Assembly (NCBI GenBank): GCA_002894305.1
Contig: PGEI01000029.1
Location: forward strand, 1 to 33,787
Source of the DNA: Comamonadaceae bacterium CD01
Lineage (GTDB): Bacteria; Pseudomonadota; Gammaproteobacteria; Burkholderiales; Burkholderiaceae_C
Length of the DNA stretch: 33,787 nucleotides
Direction of reading: 5' to 3'
Positions 6,001 to 13,903 of the stretch are shown in pieces (the stretch's first letter is position 1; each line of letters starts with the position of its first letter). The notes under the pieces were generated by a model. It did not search any database, had not been told where the DNA came from, and saw nothing but the letters and a program-made list of their open reading frames with translations. The translations under genes were made by a program, and so were the position numbers.

Positions 6001-7398
6001 TTGCGCAAACTGCGTTTCCATCCGACCGAGCCATTGGTCATGCTGGCCACCATCGTCCAGTGGCTGGTGCTGGCTACGGCCGTCGGGGCGCTGGTGGGCA
6101 CCGCGTGCAGCCTGTTTCTGGGTCTGTTGTTTCTGAGCGAGGGGCGGCTGTACGGCGCGCCGCTGTGGCTGCTGGCACTGGTGCTGCCGCTGGGCGGGCT
6201 GGCCAACGGCCTGCTGCTGCACTACGGCTACCGCATCGGCGCCAGCAACCTGAAGGACGAACCGATCGCCGCGGTCAACGAGCAGGCCGGGCGCATGCCG
6301 TTCAAGACGCTGTGGGTCAAGCCGGTGGCGGCGCTGGTCACGCTCGGCTGCGGTGGCTCGGCCGGCAAGGAGGGGCCTTGCTCGCACGTCGGCGCCGGCA
6401 TTGCCGCGGGCGTGGGCCAGGCACTCAGGCTCAACGGCGAGTTGCGCAAGCGCCTGGTGGCCTGCGGCGTCAGCGCCGGTTTTGCCAGCGTGTTCGGCAC
6501 GCCGATTGCTGGCGCGATCTACGGCGTCGAGATGCTGGCGATCGGGCGGATTCGCCACGACTTTCTGTTTCCGGGCATCGTCGCCGGCGTCACCGCCTTC
6601 GTCGTCAGCCGCTGGTGGGGCGTGCCTTATCCCGAGTTTGAGATCAGCTTCGATGCGCGTTTCACCCAGGTGCTGTTTCTCAAGACCGTGCTCGTCGGTG
6701 TGCTGTGCGGCCTGGCGGCGCTGTGCTTCGTCGAGCTGCGCAACGGCGTGCGCGCGGTCTTCGCGCATCTGCAGCAGCGCCTGGCGCTGTGGCCGCCGCT
6801 GCTGCCGGTGATAGGCGGCGTGCTGCTGGTGCTGCTGCTGGTGTGGGTGCCGACCGACTATCTGGGCCTGTCGCTGCCGATGATGGATCGCGCGCTGCAG
6901 GGCGAGAGCATGCCGGCGCTGGGCTTTCTCTGGAAGGCGCTGCTGGTGGCGGTGACGCTGGGCAGCGGCTTCTATGGCGGCATCGTCACGCCGCAGTTCG
7001 TCATCGGCGCGGTCACCGGCAGCGCCTGTGCGCCGCTGCTGGGACTGGAGCCCGCGCAGGGCGCGGCCGTCGGGCTGGTGGCGGTCGTCGCTGCGGCGTC
7101 CAACACGCCGATTGCCGCGGTGCTGATGGGCGTGGAGCTGTTTGGCGCGGGCTCGATCTGGTACGTGTCGGGCGCGTGCGTCGCGGCGTTTCTGATGATT
7201 GGCCACCGCAGCGTCTACCCGGCGCAGCACCTGGCTTACGCCAAGTCAGCCTGGATCGTCGCCAGGCCCGACCTGCCGGTGGGCCAGGAGAAGGTGCAGC
7301 TGTCCTACGGCATGCTGCGCTGGTGGGGCGACAACCTGCGCCGCTTCAGGCGCTGGCATGAAGCGCGCAAGCAGGGCCGGCCGCCGGGCGGCGGTTAG
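6001..7398 (+). CDS. ClC-family chloride channel/transporter, atypical filter
   Basis: This 465-residue multi-spanning inner membrane protein belongs to the ClC family. The gating glutamate is present in GKEGP within GGSAGKEGPCSHVGAGI, and the anion-coordinating Tyr may be in SVYPAQ near the C-terminus. The usual GSGIPE selectivity motif is replaced by GASNLKDE. In FGTPIAGAIYGVEML the second of the two glutamates found in proton-coupled ClC-ec1 (IIEEM) is Met, which suggests channel-like rather than proton-exchange activity (inference from alignment by eye). The start is TTG at 6001 with AGGAG at 5-nt spacing. It follows uvrD closely and converges with the next gene, leaving 10 bp. Confidence 0.9.
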   Translation: MRKLRFHPTEPLVMLATIVQWLVLATAVGALVGTACSLFLGLLFLSEGRLYGAPLWLLALVLPLGGLANGLLLHYGYRIGASNLKDEPIAAVNEQAGRMPFKTLWVKPVAALVTLGCGGSAGKEGPCSHVGAGIAAGVGQALRLNGELRKRLVACGVSAGFASVFGTPIAGAIYGVEMLAIGRIRHDFLFPGIVAGVTAFVVSRWWGVPYPEFEISFDARFTQVLFLKTVLVGVLCGLAALCFVELRNGVRAVFAHLQQRLALWPPLLPVIGGVLLVLLLVWVPTDYLGLSLPMMDRALQGESMPALGFLWKALLVAVTLGSGFYGGIVTPQFVIGAVTGSACAPLLGLEPAQGAAVGLVAVVAAASNTPIAAVLMGVELFGAGSIWYVSGACVAAFLMIGHRSVYPAQHLAYAKSAWIVARPDLPVGQEKVQLSYGMLRWWGDNLRRFRRWHEARKQGRPPGGG

Positions 7399-7408
7399 GG
7401 CGTGGCGC

Positions 7409-8236
7409 TCAAGGCTGTGGCGCTGCGCCGCCGTCCCGCGCCGCGGGGGGCGTGGCCGGCTCGGGCGCCTCGAAGCAGTCGCGGAAGGTGAAGACGATGG
7501 AGGTGAAGAACATGGTGGCCAGCGTCATGGCCAGCGCCACCATCAGCCCCACGCCGATGCTCGCGCCCAGGCCGGCCAGCGCCAGCACGGTGACGACCAG
7601 GCTCAGCAGCAGGCTGGCGATGAGGAAGACGCCCATCCACGCCAGGCCGTATAGAAAGAACGCCCCCAGGTTGCGCACACAGGCGACGGCGCTGAAGAAC
7701 AGCGCCTTGACCGGCGGCACGCCGTGCCAGTGCACCAGGCCGGGCGCGTGCCAGAACAGCATGGACAGCGGCAGGTACAGCACGATGGCCAGCCACATCG
7801 CGACCATGAAGGCGCCGGACTGCGCCAGCTCCGGCGTCAGGGGAATGTCGCCCAGGTAGACGCGGGCGAACTGGCCGCCGTCGACCAGCGCCGACAGGCC
7901 CATGATGCCCAGGAACCCGGCTGCGTACAGGCCACCGAGCACCAGCATGGCGTCCAGCCGCTGGCGGCCGGTGCGAAACGCCACCAGCAGCACCGTGGGC
8001 AGCGGCGTGCGCCCCTGCTCGGCCTGGGCGGCGGCCACCATCATGGCCAGCGTGGCCGAGGGCAGCAGAGCCAGCGCCACTACCGGGCCGACCAGCGGAA
8101 TGGCGGCGGCCAGCGACATGGCGGCCATCGAGGCGAAGAACAGGGCGGCCAGTGCCATGGGCTGGCGCCAGAAGACGGTAATGCCCTGGCGTACCCATTG
8201 GGGGCCGGTGCTGGCGGGGACGATGCGCAGTTTCAT
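7409..8236 (-). CDS. BPSS1780-family membrane protein
   Basis: This 275-residue protein has about six hydrophobic segments, which include the stretches around MALAALFFASMAAMSLAAAI, LGGLYAAGFLGIMGL, MWLAIVLYLPLSMLF, FFLYGLAWMGVFLIASLL and GLMVALAMTLATMFFTSIVF. The N-terminus RIVPASTGPQWVRQGI is the signature of the BPSS1780 family of betaproteobacterial inner membrane proteins, which has no known function. The C-terminus is a Pro/Ala-rich cytoplasmic tail. It lies downstream of thrB, as is usual in Burkholderiales. The ATG at 8236 has no strong Shine-Dalgarno; a short hairpin CAGGCA/TGCCTG (8260-8275) and a possible -10 TACATT (8287-8282) lie upstream. Confidence 0.85.
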   Translation of the reverse strand: MKLRIVPASTGPQWVRQGITVFWRQPMALAALFFASMAAMSLAAAIPLVGPVVALALLPSATLAMMVAAAQAEQGRTPLPTVLLVAFRTGRQRLDAMLVLGGLYAAGFLGIMGLSALVDGGQFARVYLGDIPLTPELAQSGAFMVAMWLAIVLYLPLSMLFWHAPGLVHWHGVPPVKALFFSAVACVRNLGAFFLYGLAWMGVFLIASLLLSLVVTVLALAGLGASIGVGLMVALAMTLATMFFTSIVFTFRDCFEAPEPATPPAARDGGAAPQP

Positions 8237-8339
8237 GCGTTGGAAAAGGGAGCGGCTGACAGGCAGGAATGCCTGGCTGTGAATGTAACCGACGGCTTTC
8301 CTGCCGCGGGCGATGCCCTTGACCGGGTCGGCGGTGTCG

Positions 8340-9302
8340 TCACGCCAGCAGAGCCGACGTGAGCGGGTGGTCGATGCGCTGGCGCAGCACGCGCTCGAAG
8401 TGCGTGGGGTCGTGGGGCGTGAGCAGGCTGGCCTGGCGCGGCAGATGCCAGTCCCACAGCCGCGAGAGCCAGAAGCGCAGCGCGCCGGCGCGAGCCATCG
8501 TAGGCAGCAGTTCGCGCTCGGCGGCGCTCAAGGGGCGCACGGCTTCGTAGGCGGCGAGCAGTGCCTGGGCACGCTCCTCGTCGTGCGCGCCGGTGGGCAG
8601 GTGCACGCACCAGTCGTTGAGCGTGACTGCCAGGTCGAACAGCCAGGTGTCCACGCCGGCGAAGTAGAAGTCGAAGATGCCGGTCAGCTGCTCGCCGGTG
8701 AACAGCACGTTGTCGCGAAACAGGTCGGCGTGCACCGGCCCGCGCGGCAGCGCGCCGTAGGCGCTGCCAGCGGCAACGTGGTTCTGGTAGGCGAGTTCTG
8801 CGCGCAGCAGCGCGGCCTGCGCCGGCGGCAGGTGGGGCAGCACGGTGGGCGCGGTCTCGTTCCACCACGGCAGGGCGCGCAGGTTGGGCTGTACGCGCTC
8901 GAAATTGCGCGCCGCCAGGTGCATGCGCGCCAGCATCTGGCCGACGGCCGCGCAGTGCGCCGGCGCGGGCGCCAGCTGGCTGCTGCCCGCCAGGCGCGTG
9001 GCCAGCGACGCGGGCTTGCCGGCGACCTGGTGCAGGATCTCGCCCTGCGGGTCGGCCTGCGGGTCGGGCACCGGGATGCCGGCATGCGCCAGGTGCTTCA
9101 TCAGGTGCAGGTAGAACGGCAACTGCTCGGCGGTGAGCCGCTCGAACAGCGTGAGCACGAACTCGCCGCCCTCGCAGGTGACGAAGTAGTTGGTGTTCTC
9201 GATGCCGCCCTGGATGCCGCGCAGTTCGAGCAGCGCGCCCAGGCGCAGGCGCTTGAGCAGCGCGCGGGCTGCGGCGGGGGAGACTTCGGTGTAGACGGCC
9301 AT
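8340..9302 (-). CDS. thrB: Homoserine kinase (APH-fold type)
   Basis: This 320-residue enzyme phosphorylates homoserine in threonine synthesis. It is of the aminoglycoside-phosphotransferase fold used by Pseudomonas and Burkholderiales, not the GHMP type. The N-terminal MAVYTEVSPAAARALL and GGIENTNYFV fit the ThrB subgroup. The catalytic loop is HADLFRDNVLF and the metal-binding segment is GIFDFYFAGVDTWLFDLA. I chose the ATG at 9302 from the conserved start; no strong Shine-Dalgarno is visible, and an upstream in-frame ATG at 9353 would lie within the terminator that precedes it. Because that terminator follows the DUF2782 gene, thrB depends on read-through or on an unrecognised promoter. Confidence 0.93.
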   Translation of the reverse strand: MAVYTEVSPAAARALLKRLRLGALLELRGIQGGIENTNYFVTCEGGEFVLTLFERLTAEQLPFYLHLMKHLAHAGIPVPDPQADPQGEILHQVAGKPASLATRLAGSSQLAPAPAHCAAVGQMLARMHLAARNFERVQPNLRALPWWNETAPTVLPHLPPAQAALLRAELAYQNHVAAGSAYGALPRGPVHADLFRDNVLFTGEQLTGIFDFYFAGVDTWLFDLAVTLNDWCVHLPTGAHDEERAQALLAAYEAVRPLSAAERELLPTMARAGALRFWLSRLWDWHLPRQASLLTPHDPTHFERVLRQRIDHPLTSALLA

Positions 9303-9335
9303 CAGGTGCTCGGCTGCGGGACGGTCGGTCGCAGG

Positions 9336-9370
9336 AAAAACAGGGCCGCCCACGCACGCGGGCGGCCCTG
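9336..9370 (-). terminator. Rho-independent terminator after DUF2782 gene
   Basis: Perfect 11-bp GC-rich arms CAGGGCCGCCC (9341-9351) and GGGCGGCCCTG (9360-9370) enclose an 8-nt loop and, on the minus strand, run directly into five T residues (9340-9336). It begins 7 nt after the DUF2782 stop codon and 34 nt before the thrB start. Confidence 0.9.
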
Positions 9371-9377
9371 GCAGGTG

Positions 9378-9737
9378 TCAGAAATGGCCCAGGTTCCACA
9401 CGCGCGGCGCCGTCATGGTGCCAGGTGCGCTCTGGTTGGCCGGGCGTGCGCGTGCGCCTTCCTGGCTGCGCACCTCGTAGGCGGGCATGCCTTGCTGCTT
9501 GGGCTGGACGGTGATTTGCTCGGTCTGCCCGCCCACGCGCAACTCGTCGATGCGGCTGCCCGCGTCCTCGACGACGATGCGTTCGATGCGCTGGTTGCGC
9601 CGGCCTTGCTGCGCCTCGTCGGCAGCGGCGGCGGGGACGGTGGCAGCCTGCGCAGGCGCAGGCGCTGCCGGCGTGGTCTGGGCAAGTAGCGGGGCGCTGG
9701 CCAGGGCCAGCAGGGCGGAGAGAAGGGCGGTGCGCAT
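9378..9737 (-). CDS. DUF2782-family exported protein
   Basis: This 119-residue protein begins with a signal peptide (MRTALLSALLALASAPLLAQ, probable cleavage after LLA or LAQ), followed by an Ala/Pro-rich linker. The conserved DUF2782 core reads RIERIVVEDAGSRIDELRVGG and ends in VWNLGHF. The family is periplasmic, of unknown function, and usually lies between polA and thrB in Burkholderiales, as here. The ATG at 9737 is preceded by TACAAT at 9 nt and lacks a Shine-Dalgarno, so the transcript should be nearly leaderless. A strong terminator follows the stop. Confidence 0.85.
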   Translation of the reverse strand: MRTALLSALLALASAPLLAQTTPAAPAPAQAATVPAAAADEAQQGRRNQRIERIVVEDAGSRIDELRVGGQTEQITVQPKQQGMPAYEVRSQEGARARPANQSAPGTMTAPRVWNLGHF

Positions 9738-9746
9738 GATGGGGTG

Positions 9747-9752
9747 ATTGTA
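9747..9752 (-). promoter_or_regulatory. -10 box of DUF2782 gene
   Basis: TACAAT on the minus strand, 9 nt before the ATG. GTGAAA at 9775-9770 matches the -35 consensus at four of six positions with 17-bp spacing and overlaps the stop codon of the upstream serine hydrolase gene. Confidence 0.5.
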
Positions 9753-9771
9753 GGCGCGCCGCCCGGGCTTT

Positions 9772-10971
9772 TCACTGCGATGCCTCGGCGTCCACGGCGG
9801 CTTGCACCGCCTGGTAGAAGGCCTCGCGCGCGGCCATGGCCTGGGGCTCGCGGGCGGTGGGCCAGTCGGCGTTGGTGACGATGACGAGCTGGCGCGCCGG
9901 GTCGATGAAGATGCCCTGGCCGAAGATGCCGCGCGCGGTGAAGCTGCCGTCGTCATAGGTCCACCACTGGTAGCCGTAGCCGCGCCCGGGCGTGCCGATG
10001 TCGGCCTGCTTGTGCGTGGCCTCGTGCAGCCAGCCGTCGGGCACGATGGCCTGGCCGCCCACCTGCGCGCCCTCCAGGATGAACTGGCCCAGGCGGGCGT
10101 AGTCGCGCGGCGTGGCCTGGATGCAGCAGCCGCTGATCTCGATGCCGCTCTTGCTCAGCAGCCAGGTGGCCTGCTGCTCCATGCCCGCGGGCTGCCAGAT
10201 CTTCTCCTGCAGATACTGGGCGAGCGGCTTGTCGATGGCCGCGGCCAGCAGCACGCCGACCAGGTTGGTCTCGCCGGTGCTGTAGTTCCAGCGCTCGCCC
10301 GCTGGCGCGGCGCGCGGCAGGCGGCGCATGTAGCTGACCAGGGCGTCGACGCCCGGCTCGGGCTGGTGGTTGTTGAAGCGCGCGACGTCGGATTGCGGAT
10401 CGGCGTAGTCCTCGTTCCAGGCCACGCCCGAGGTCATGGTCAGCAGCTGGCGCACGCTGACCTCCTCGTAGGCCGATCCCTTCATGTCCGGCAGGTAGTC
10501 GCTGACCTTGTCGTCCATGCTCTTGATCAGCCCGTCCTTGAGCGCTGCACCGACCAGCGTCGAGGTGAAGGACTTGGCGACCGAAAAACTCGTCCAGCGG
10601 CCGCTGCCGTCAAAACCCAGGCCGTAGCGCTCCAGGCGCAGCTGGCCGCCCTGCACGATGAGCAGCGCGGCGCTGCGCTGGCCAGCCATGAAGGCGTCGA
10701 CGTCCAGATCCAGCTTCAGCGGCGTGCCGGCGGGCAGCGCGCGCGGCGTGGCCGCGGGCTGGGCCGTGTGCCACTTGGCCAGCAGGCTGATGCGGTCCAT
10801 CGCACGAAACGCTGCGTCGCGCTGGGGCAGGGTCCAGAACAGCAGGTCGCGGTTGGTCGGGAAGGTCTTGATCAGGCCGCGCGTTTCCTTGTCCAGGCTG
10901 AACCAGCCGGCCGTGCCCGCGACGAGCAGCAGCACGAGCAGCCACAGCAGCGCGCGTTTGAATGCTTTCAT
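9772..10971 (-). CDS. Membrane-anchored serine hydrolase, beta-lactamase class C fold
   Basis: This 399-residue protein belongs to the class C beta-lactamase/esterase family (Pfam Beta-lactamase). An N-terminal transmembrane anchor (residues about 8-24) places the catalytic domain in the periplasm. The nucleophile motif SxxK is SVAK (Ser130, Lys133); the second motif is YST (Tyr230) in WNYSTGETN, instead of the YxN of true AmpC enzymes. The third motif may be near FGQGIFIDP. YST and the overall pattern are closer to 6-aminohexanoate-dimer-hydrolase-like esterases than to resistance enzymes, so drug resistance should not be assumed. The start at 10971 has AGGAG 5 nt upstream. It is divergent from polA with a 73-bp gap. 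Confidence 0.88.
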   Translation of the reverse strand: MKAFKRALLWLLVLLLVAGTAGWFSLDKETRGLIKTFPTNRDLLFWTLPQRDAAFRAMDRISLLAKWHTAQPAATPRALPAGTPLKLDLDVDAFMAGQRSAALLIVQGGQLRLERYGLGFDGSGRWTSFSVAKSFTSTLVGAALKDGLIKSMDDKVSDYLPDMKGSAYEEVSVRQLLTMTSGVAWNEDYADPQSDVARFNNHQPEPGVDALVSYMRRLPRAAPAGERWNYSTGETNLVGVLLAAAIDKPLAQYLQEKIWQPAGMEQQATWLLSKSGIEISGCCIQATPRDYARLGQFILEGAQVGGQAIVPDGWLHEATHKQADIGTPGRGYGYQWWTYDDGSFTARGIFGQGIFIDPARQLVIVTNADWPTAREPQAMAAREAFYQAVQAAVDAEASQ

Positions 10972-11032
10972 GGAGTCTCCTTGTCGGTTTTTGTGCCTCG
11001 CATCGTAGCGGTGCGGGCGGCGGCGGCGCAGG

Positions 11033-11038
11033 CACAAT
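11033..11038 (+). promoter_or_regulatory. -10-like box just ahead of polA
   Basis: CACAAT ends 6 nt before the polA ATG, and no Shine-Dalgarno lies in the gap. This placement predicts a leaderless or nearly leaderless polA transcript. Confidence 0.4.
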
Positions 11039-11044
11039 TGCGAC

Positions 11045-13819
11045 ATGAGCGACACCCCTGCCACCCTGCTGCTGGTCGATGGCTCCAGCTACCTCTACCG
11101 CGCCTTCCATGCCATGCCCGATCTGCGCGCCGTGCCGGGCGACCCGACGAGCGAGCCCACCGGCGCGATCCGCGGCATGGTCAACATGCTGCACGCGTTG
11201 AAGAAAGAAGTGCCCGCGGCCTATGTGGCCTGTGTGTTCGACGCCAGCGGCCCGACGTTTCGCGACGACCTGTACCCAGACTACAAGGCCAACCGCTCGC
11301 CCATGCCCGACGATCTGCGGGCGCAGATCGCGCCCATCCACGAGGTGGTGCGCCTGCTGGGCTGGCCAGTGCTCACGGTGCCTGGCGTGGAGGCCGACGA
11401 CGTGATCGGCACGCTGGCGGTGCAGGGCGTGGCGCAAGGGTTGCAGGTGGTGATCTCCAGCGGCGACAAGGATCTCTCGCAGTTGGTCAATGACCATGTC
11501 ACCGTCATCGACACGATGAACGGCAAGCGCCGCGACGTGGCCGGCGTGACGGCCGAGTTCGGCGTGCCGCCGCAGCTGATGGTGGACTTCCAGACCCTGG
11601 TGGGCGACGCGGTGGACAACGTGCCGGGCGTCGCCAAGGTCGGCCCCAAGACCGCCGCCAAGTGGCTGGAGCAATACGGCAGCCTGCAAGCGCTGATTGC
11701 GCACGCGGGTGACATCAAGGGCGTGGCCGGCCAGAACTTGCGCGACGCGCTGGCGTGGCTGCCTACCGGGCGCCAGCTGGTGACAATCAAGACCGACTGC
11801 GACCTGAGCGCCGACCTGCCCGGCCTGCCGTCGCTGGACGCGATGGCCGTGGGCAGCGAGCAGACCGAGGCGCTGCGCGACTTCTACGAGCGCTACGGCT
11901 TCAAGACGCTGGCGCGCCAGTTGCAGGCCGCGGCACCGGCCGCCGCCGGCGACGGCACGCCCGACTTGTTTGCCGACACCGCGGCAAGCGACGTGGCCAC
12001 CGCCGCGCAGCAGCGCGACGTGGACTACGAGACCATTTTGAGCTGGGAGCGGCTGGACGCGTGGATGGAGCGCCTGAAGGCTGCCGACCTGGTGGGGCTG
12101 GACACCGAGACCACGTCGCTGGACGAGCAGCGCGCGCGCATCGTCGGCATGAGCTTCAGCGTGGAGCCGGGAGCGGCCGCCTACCTGCCGCTGGCGCACG
12201 AGGGGCCGGACGCGCCGGTGCAGTTGCCGCTCGATGAGGCGCTGGAGCGCCTCAGGCCCTGGCTGGAGGATGTGAAGTCTCCGAAGCTCGGCCAGCACAT
12301 CAAATATGACCGCCATGTGTTTGCCAACCACGGCATCGAGGTGCGTGGCTATGTGCACGACACCATGCTGCAAAGCTATGTGCTGGAGGTGCACCGGCCG
12401 CACAACCTGACGAGTCTTGCCGAGCGCCACACCGGGCGTACAGGCATCAGCTACGAAGATCTGTGCGGCAAGGGCGCCAAGCAGATTCCGTTTGCCCAGG
12501 TGCCGGTGGACAAGGCCGCGGCCTACGCCTGCGAGGACGCGGACCAGACGCTGGACGTGCACCGCGTGCTGTGGCCGCAGATCCAGGCCAGCGACAAGCT
12601 GAGCGCCATCTATGCGCTGGAGATCGCCAGCAGCGAGACGCTGTTTCGCATGGAGAGGAATGGCGTGCTGGTCGACGCGAACAAGCTCGCCCGCCAAAGC
12701 CACGAGCTGGGCCTGCGCATCACCGAGCTGGAGCAGGAGGCGTATGAGCTGGCGGGCCAGCCCTTCAACCTCGGGTCGCCAAAGCAGCTGGGCGAGATCT
12801 TCTTTGACAAGCTGGGCATGCCGGTGGTCAAGAAAACCGCCACCGGCGCGCGCTCGACCGACGAGGAGGTGCTTGAAAAACTCGCCGAGAACTACCCGCT
12901 GCCCGCCCGGCTGCTGGAGCACCGCAGCCTGTCCAAGCTGAAAAGCACCTATACCGACAAGCTCAGCCAGCTGGCCAACCCGCGCACCGGCCGCGTGCAC
13001 ACCCACTATGCGCAGGCGGTGGCCGTCACCGGGCGGCTGGCCAGCAACGAGCCCAACCTGCAGAACATTCCCGTGCGCACGCCCGAGGGCCGGCGCATCC
13101 GCGAGGCCTTCGTCGCGCCGCCCGGACGGGTGATTGCCAGCTGCGACTACAGCCAGATCGAGCTGCGCATCATGGCCCATCTGAGCGGCGACGAGGCGCT
13201 GCTGGCGGCCTTCCACGGCGGCCTGGACGTGCACCGCGCCACCGCGGCCGAGGTGTTCGGCGTGACGCTCGCGCAGGTCACCAGCGAGCAGCGGCGCTAC
13301 GCCAAGGTGATCAACTTCGGGCTGATCTACGGCATGAGCAGCTACGGCCTGGCCAAGAACCTGGGCATAGACAACACGGCGGCCAAGAACTACATCGACC
13401 GCTACTTCCAGCGCTACCCCGGCGTGTGGCAGTACATGCAGGACACCAAGGCGCTGGCCAAGGCGCAGGGCTACGTCGAGACCGTGTTCGGCCGGCGCCT
13501 GCAGCTGCCCGAGATCAACTCGCCCAACGGCCCGCGCCGCGCCGCGGCCGAGCGCGCGGCGATCAACGCGCCGATGCAGGGCACGGCAGCCGACCTGATC
13601 AAGAAGGCCATGGTGGCGGTGCAGGCCCGGCTGGACGCCGAGCAGCCGGACATCCTGATGGTTCTGCAGGTGCACGACGAGCTGGTCTTCGAGCTGCCCG
13701 CCGGCCGCGCCGACTGGCTGCGCGAGCAGGTGCCGGCCATCATGGCCGGCGTGGCGCAGCTCAAGGTGCCGCTGCTGGCCGAGGTGGGCGTGGGCGCCAA
13801 CTGGGAAGAAGCGCACTGA
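11045..13819 (+). CDS. polA: DNA polymerase I
   Basis: This 924-residue enzyme fills gaps in repair and removes RNA primers. All three activities look intact. The 5'-nuclease domain (about 1-300) shows LLVDGSSYLYRAFHAM, EADDVIGTLA and SGDKDLSQLV. The 3'-5' exonuclease (about 330-520) keeps DTETTSLD (about residue 352), the HIKYDRHVFANHG helix and YACEDADQTLD. The polymerase domain has motif A DYSQIELRIMAHLSGD (about 700), the O-helix RRYAKVINFGLIYG (about 750) and motif C VHDELVFE (about 877). Length is normal for the family. The ATG at 11045 sits 6 nt after a CACAAT box with no Shine-Dalgarno. Confidence 0.98.
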   Translation: MSDTPATLLLVDGSSYLYRAFHAMPDLRAVPGDPTSEPTGAIRGMVNMLHALKKEVPAAYVACVFDASGPTFRDDLYPDYKANRSPMPDDLRAQIAPIHEVVRLLGWPVLTVPGVEADDVIGTLAVQGVAQGLQVVISSGDKDLSQLVNDHVTVIDTMNGKRRDVAGVTAEFGVPPQLMVDFQTLVGDAVDNVPGVAKVGPKTAAKWLEQYGSLQALIAHAGDIKGVAGQNLRDALAWLPTGRQLVTIKTDCDLSADLPGLPSLDAMAVGSEQTEALRDFYERYGFKTLARQLQAAAPAAAGDGTPDLFADTAASDVATAAQQRDVDYETILSWERLDAWMERLKAADLVGLDTETTSLDEQRARIVGMSFSVEPGAAAYLPLAHEGPDAPVQLPLDEALERLRPWLEDVKSPKLGQHIKYDRHVFANHGIEVRGYVHDTMLQSYVLEVHRPHNLTSLAERHTGRTGISYEDLCGKGAKQIPFAQVPVDKAAAYACEDADQTLDVHRVLWPQIQASDKLSAIYALEIASSETLFRMERNGVLVDANKLARQSHELGLRITELEQEAYELAGQPFNLGSPKQLGEIFFDKLGMPVVKKTATGARSTDEEVLEKLAENYPLPARLLEHRSLSKLKSTYTDKLSQLANPRTGRVHTHYAQAVAVTGRLASNEPNLQNIPVRTPEGRRIREAFVAPPGRVIASCDYSQIELRIMAHLSGDEALLAAFHGGLDVHRATAAEVFGVTLAQVTSEQRRYAKVINFGLIYGMSSYGLAKNLGIDNTAAKNYIDRYFQRYPGVWQYMQDTKALAKAQGYVETVFGRRLQLPEINSPNGPRRAAAERAAINAPMQGTAADLIKKAMVAVQARLDAEQPDILMVLQVHDELVFELPAGRADWLREQVPAIMAGVAQLKVPLLAEVGVGANWEEAH

Positions 13820-13888
13820 AAAACACGCGATGAGGCCACGCCGGGCATTTCTTCAACCGCGGCACACTGCCGCGCCGCGGCGGCTGGT

Positions 13889-13894
13889 TACGAT
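13889..13894 (+). promoter_or_regulatory. -10-like box of the mdtA operon
   Basis: TACGAT lies 9 nt before the mdtA ATG, with no Shine-Dalgarno between. A small GC hairpin (CGCGGC 13858-13863, GCCGCG 13869-13874) lies upstream, between polA and mdtA. Confidence 0.4.
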
Positions 13895-13903
13895 GGGCCG
13901 CGC

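Noticed and set aside
2190..6206. A 1338-residue open frame on the minus strand
   Set aside because: It is antisense to uvrD and overlaps guaC and the tRNA in another frame. Its His/Arg/Gln/Ala-rich composition is that of high-GC shadow frames.
9772..10971. Calling the serine hydrolase a beta-lactamase resistance gene
   Set aside because: SxxK is present, but the second motif is YST and the KTG motif is not evident; many housekeeping esterases share the fold.
10610..13816. A 1068-residue open frame opposite polA
   Set aside because: polA is complete with all motifs on the other strand; the frame has no recognisable domain and shadow composition.
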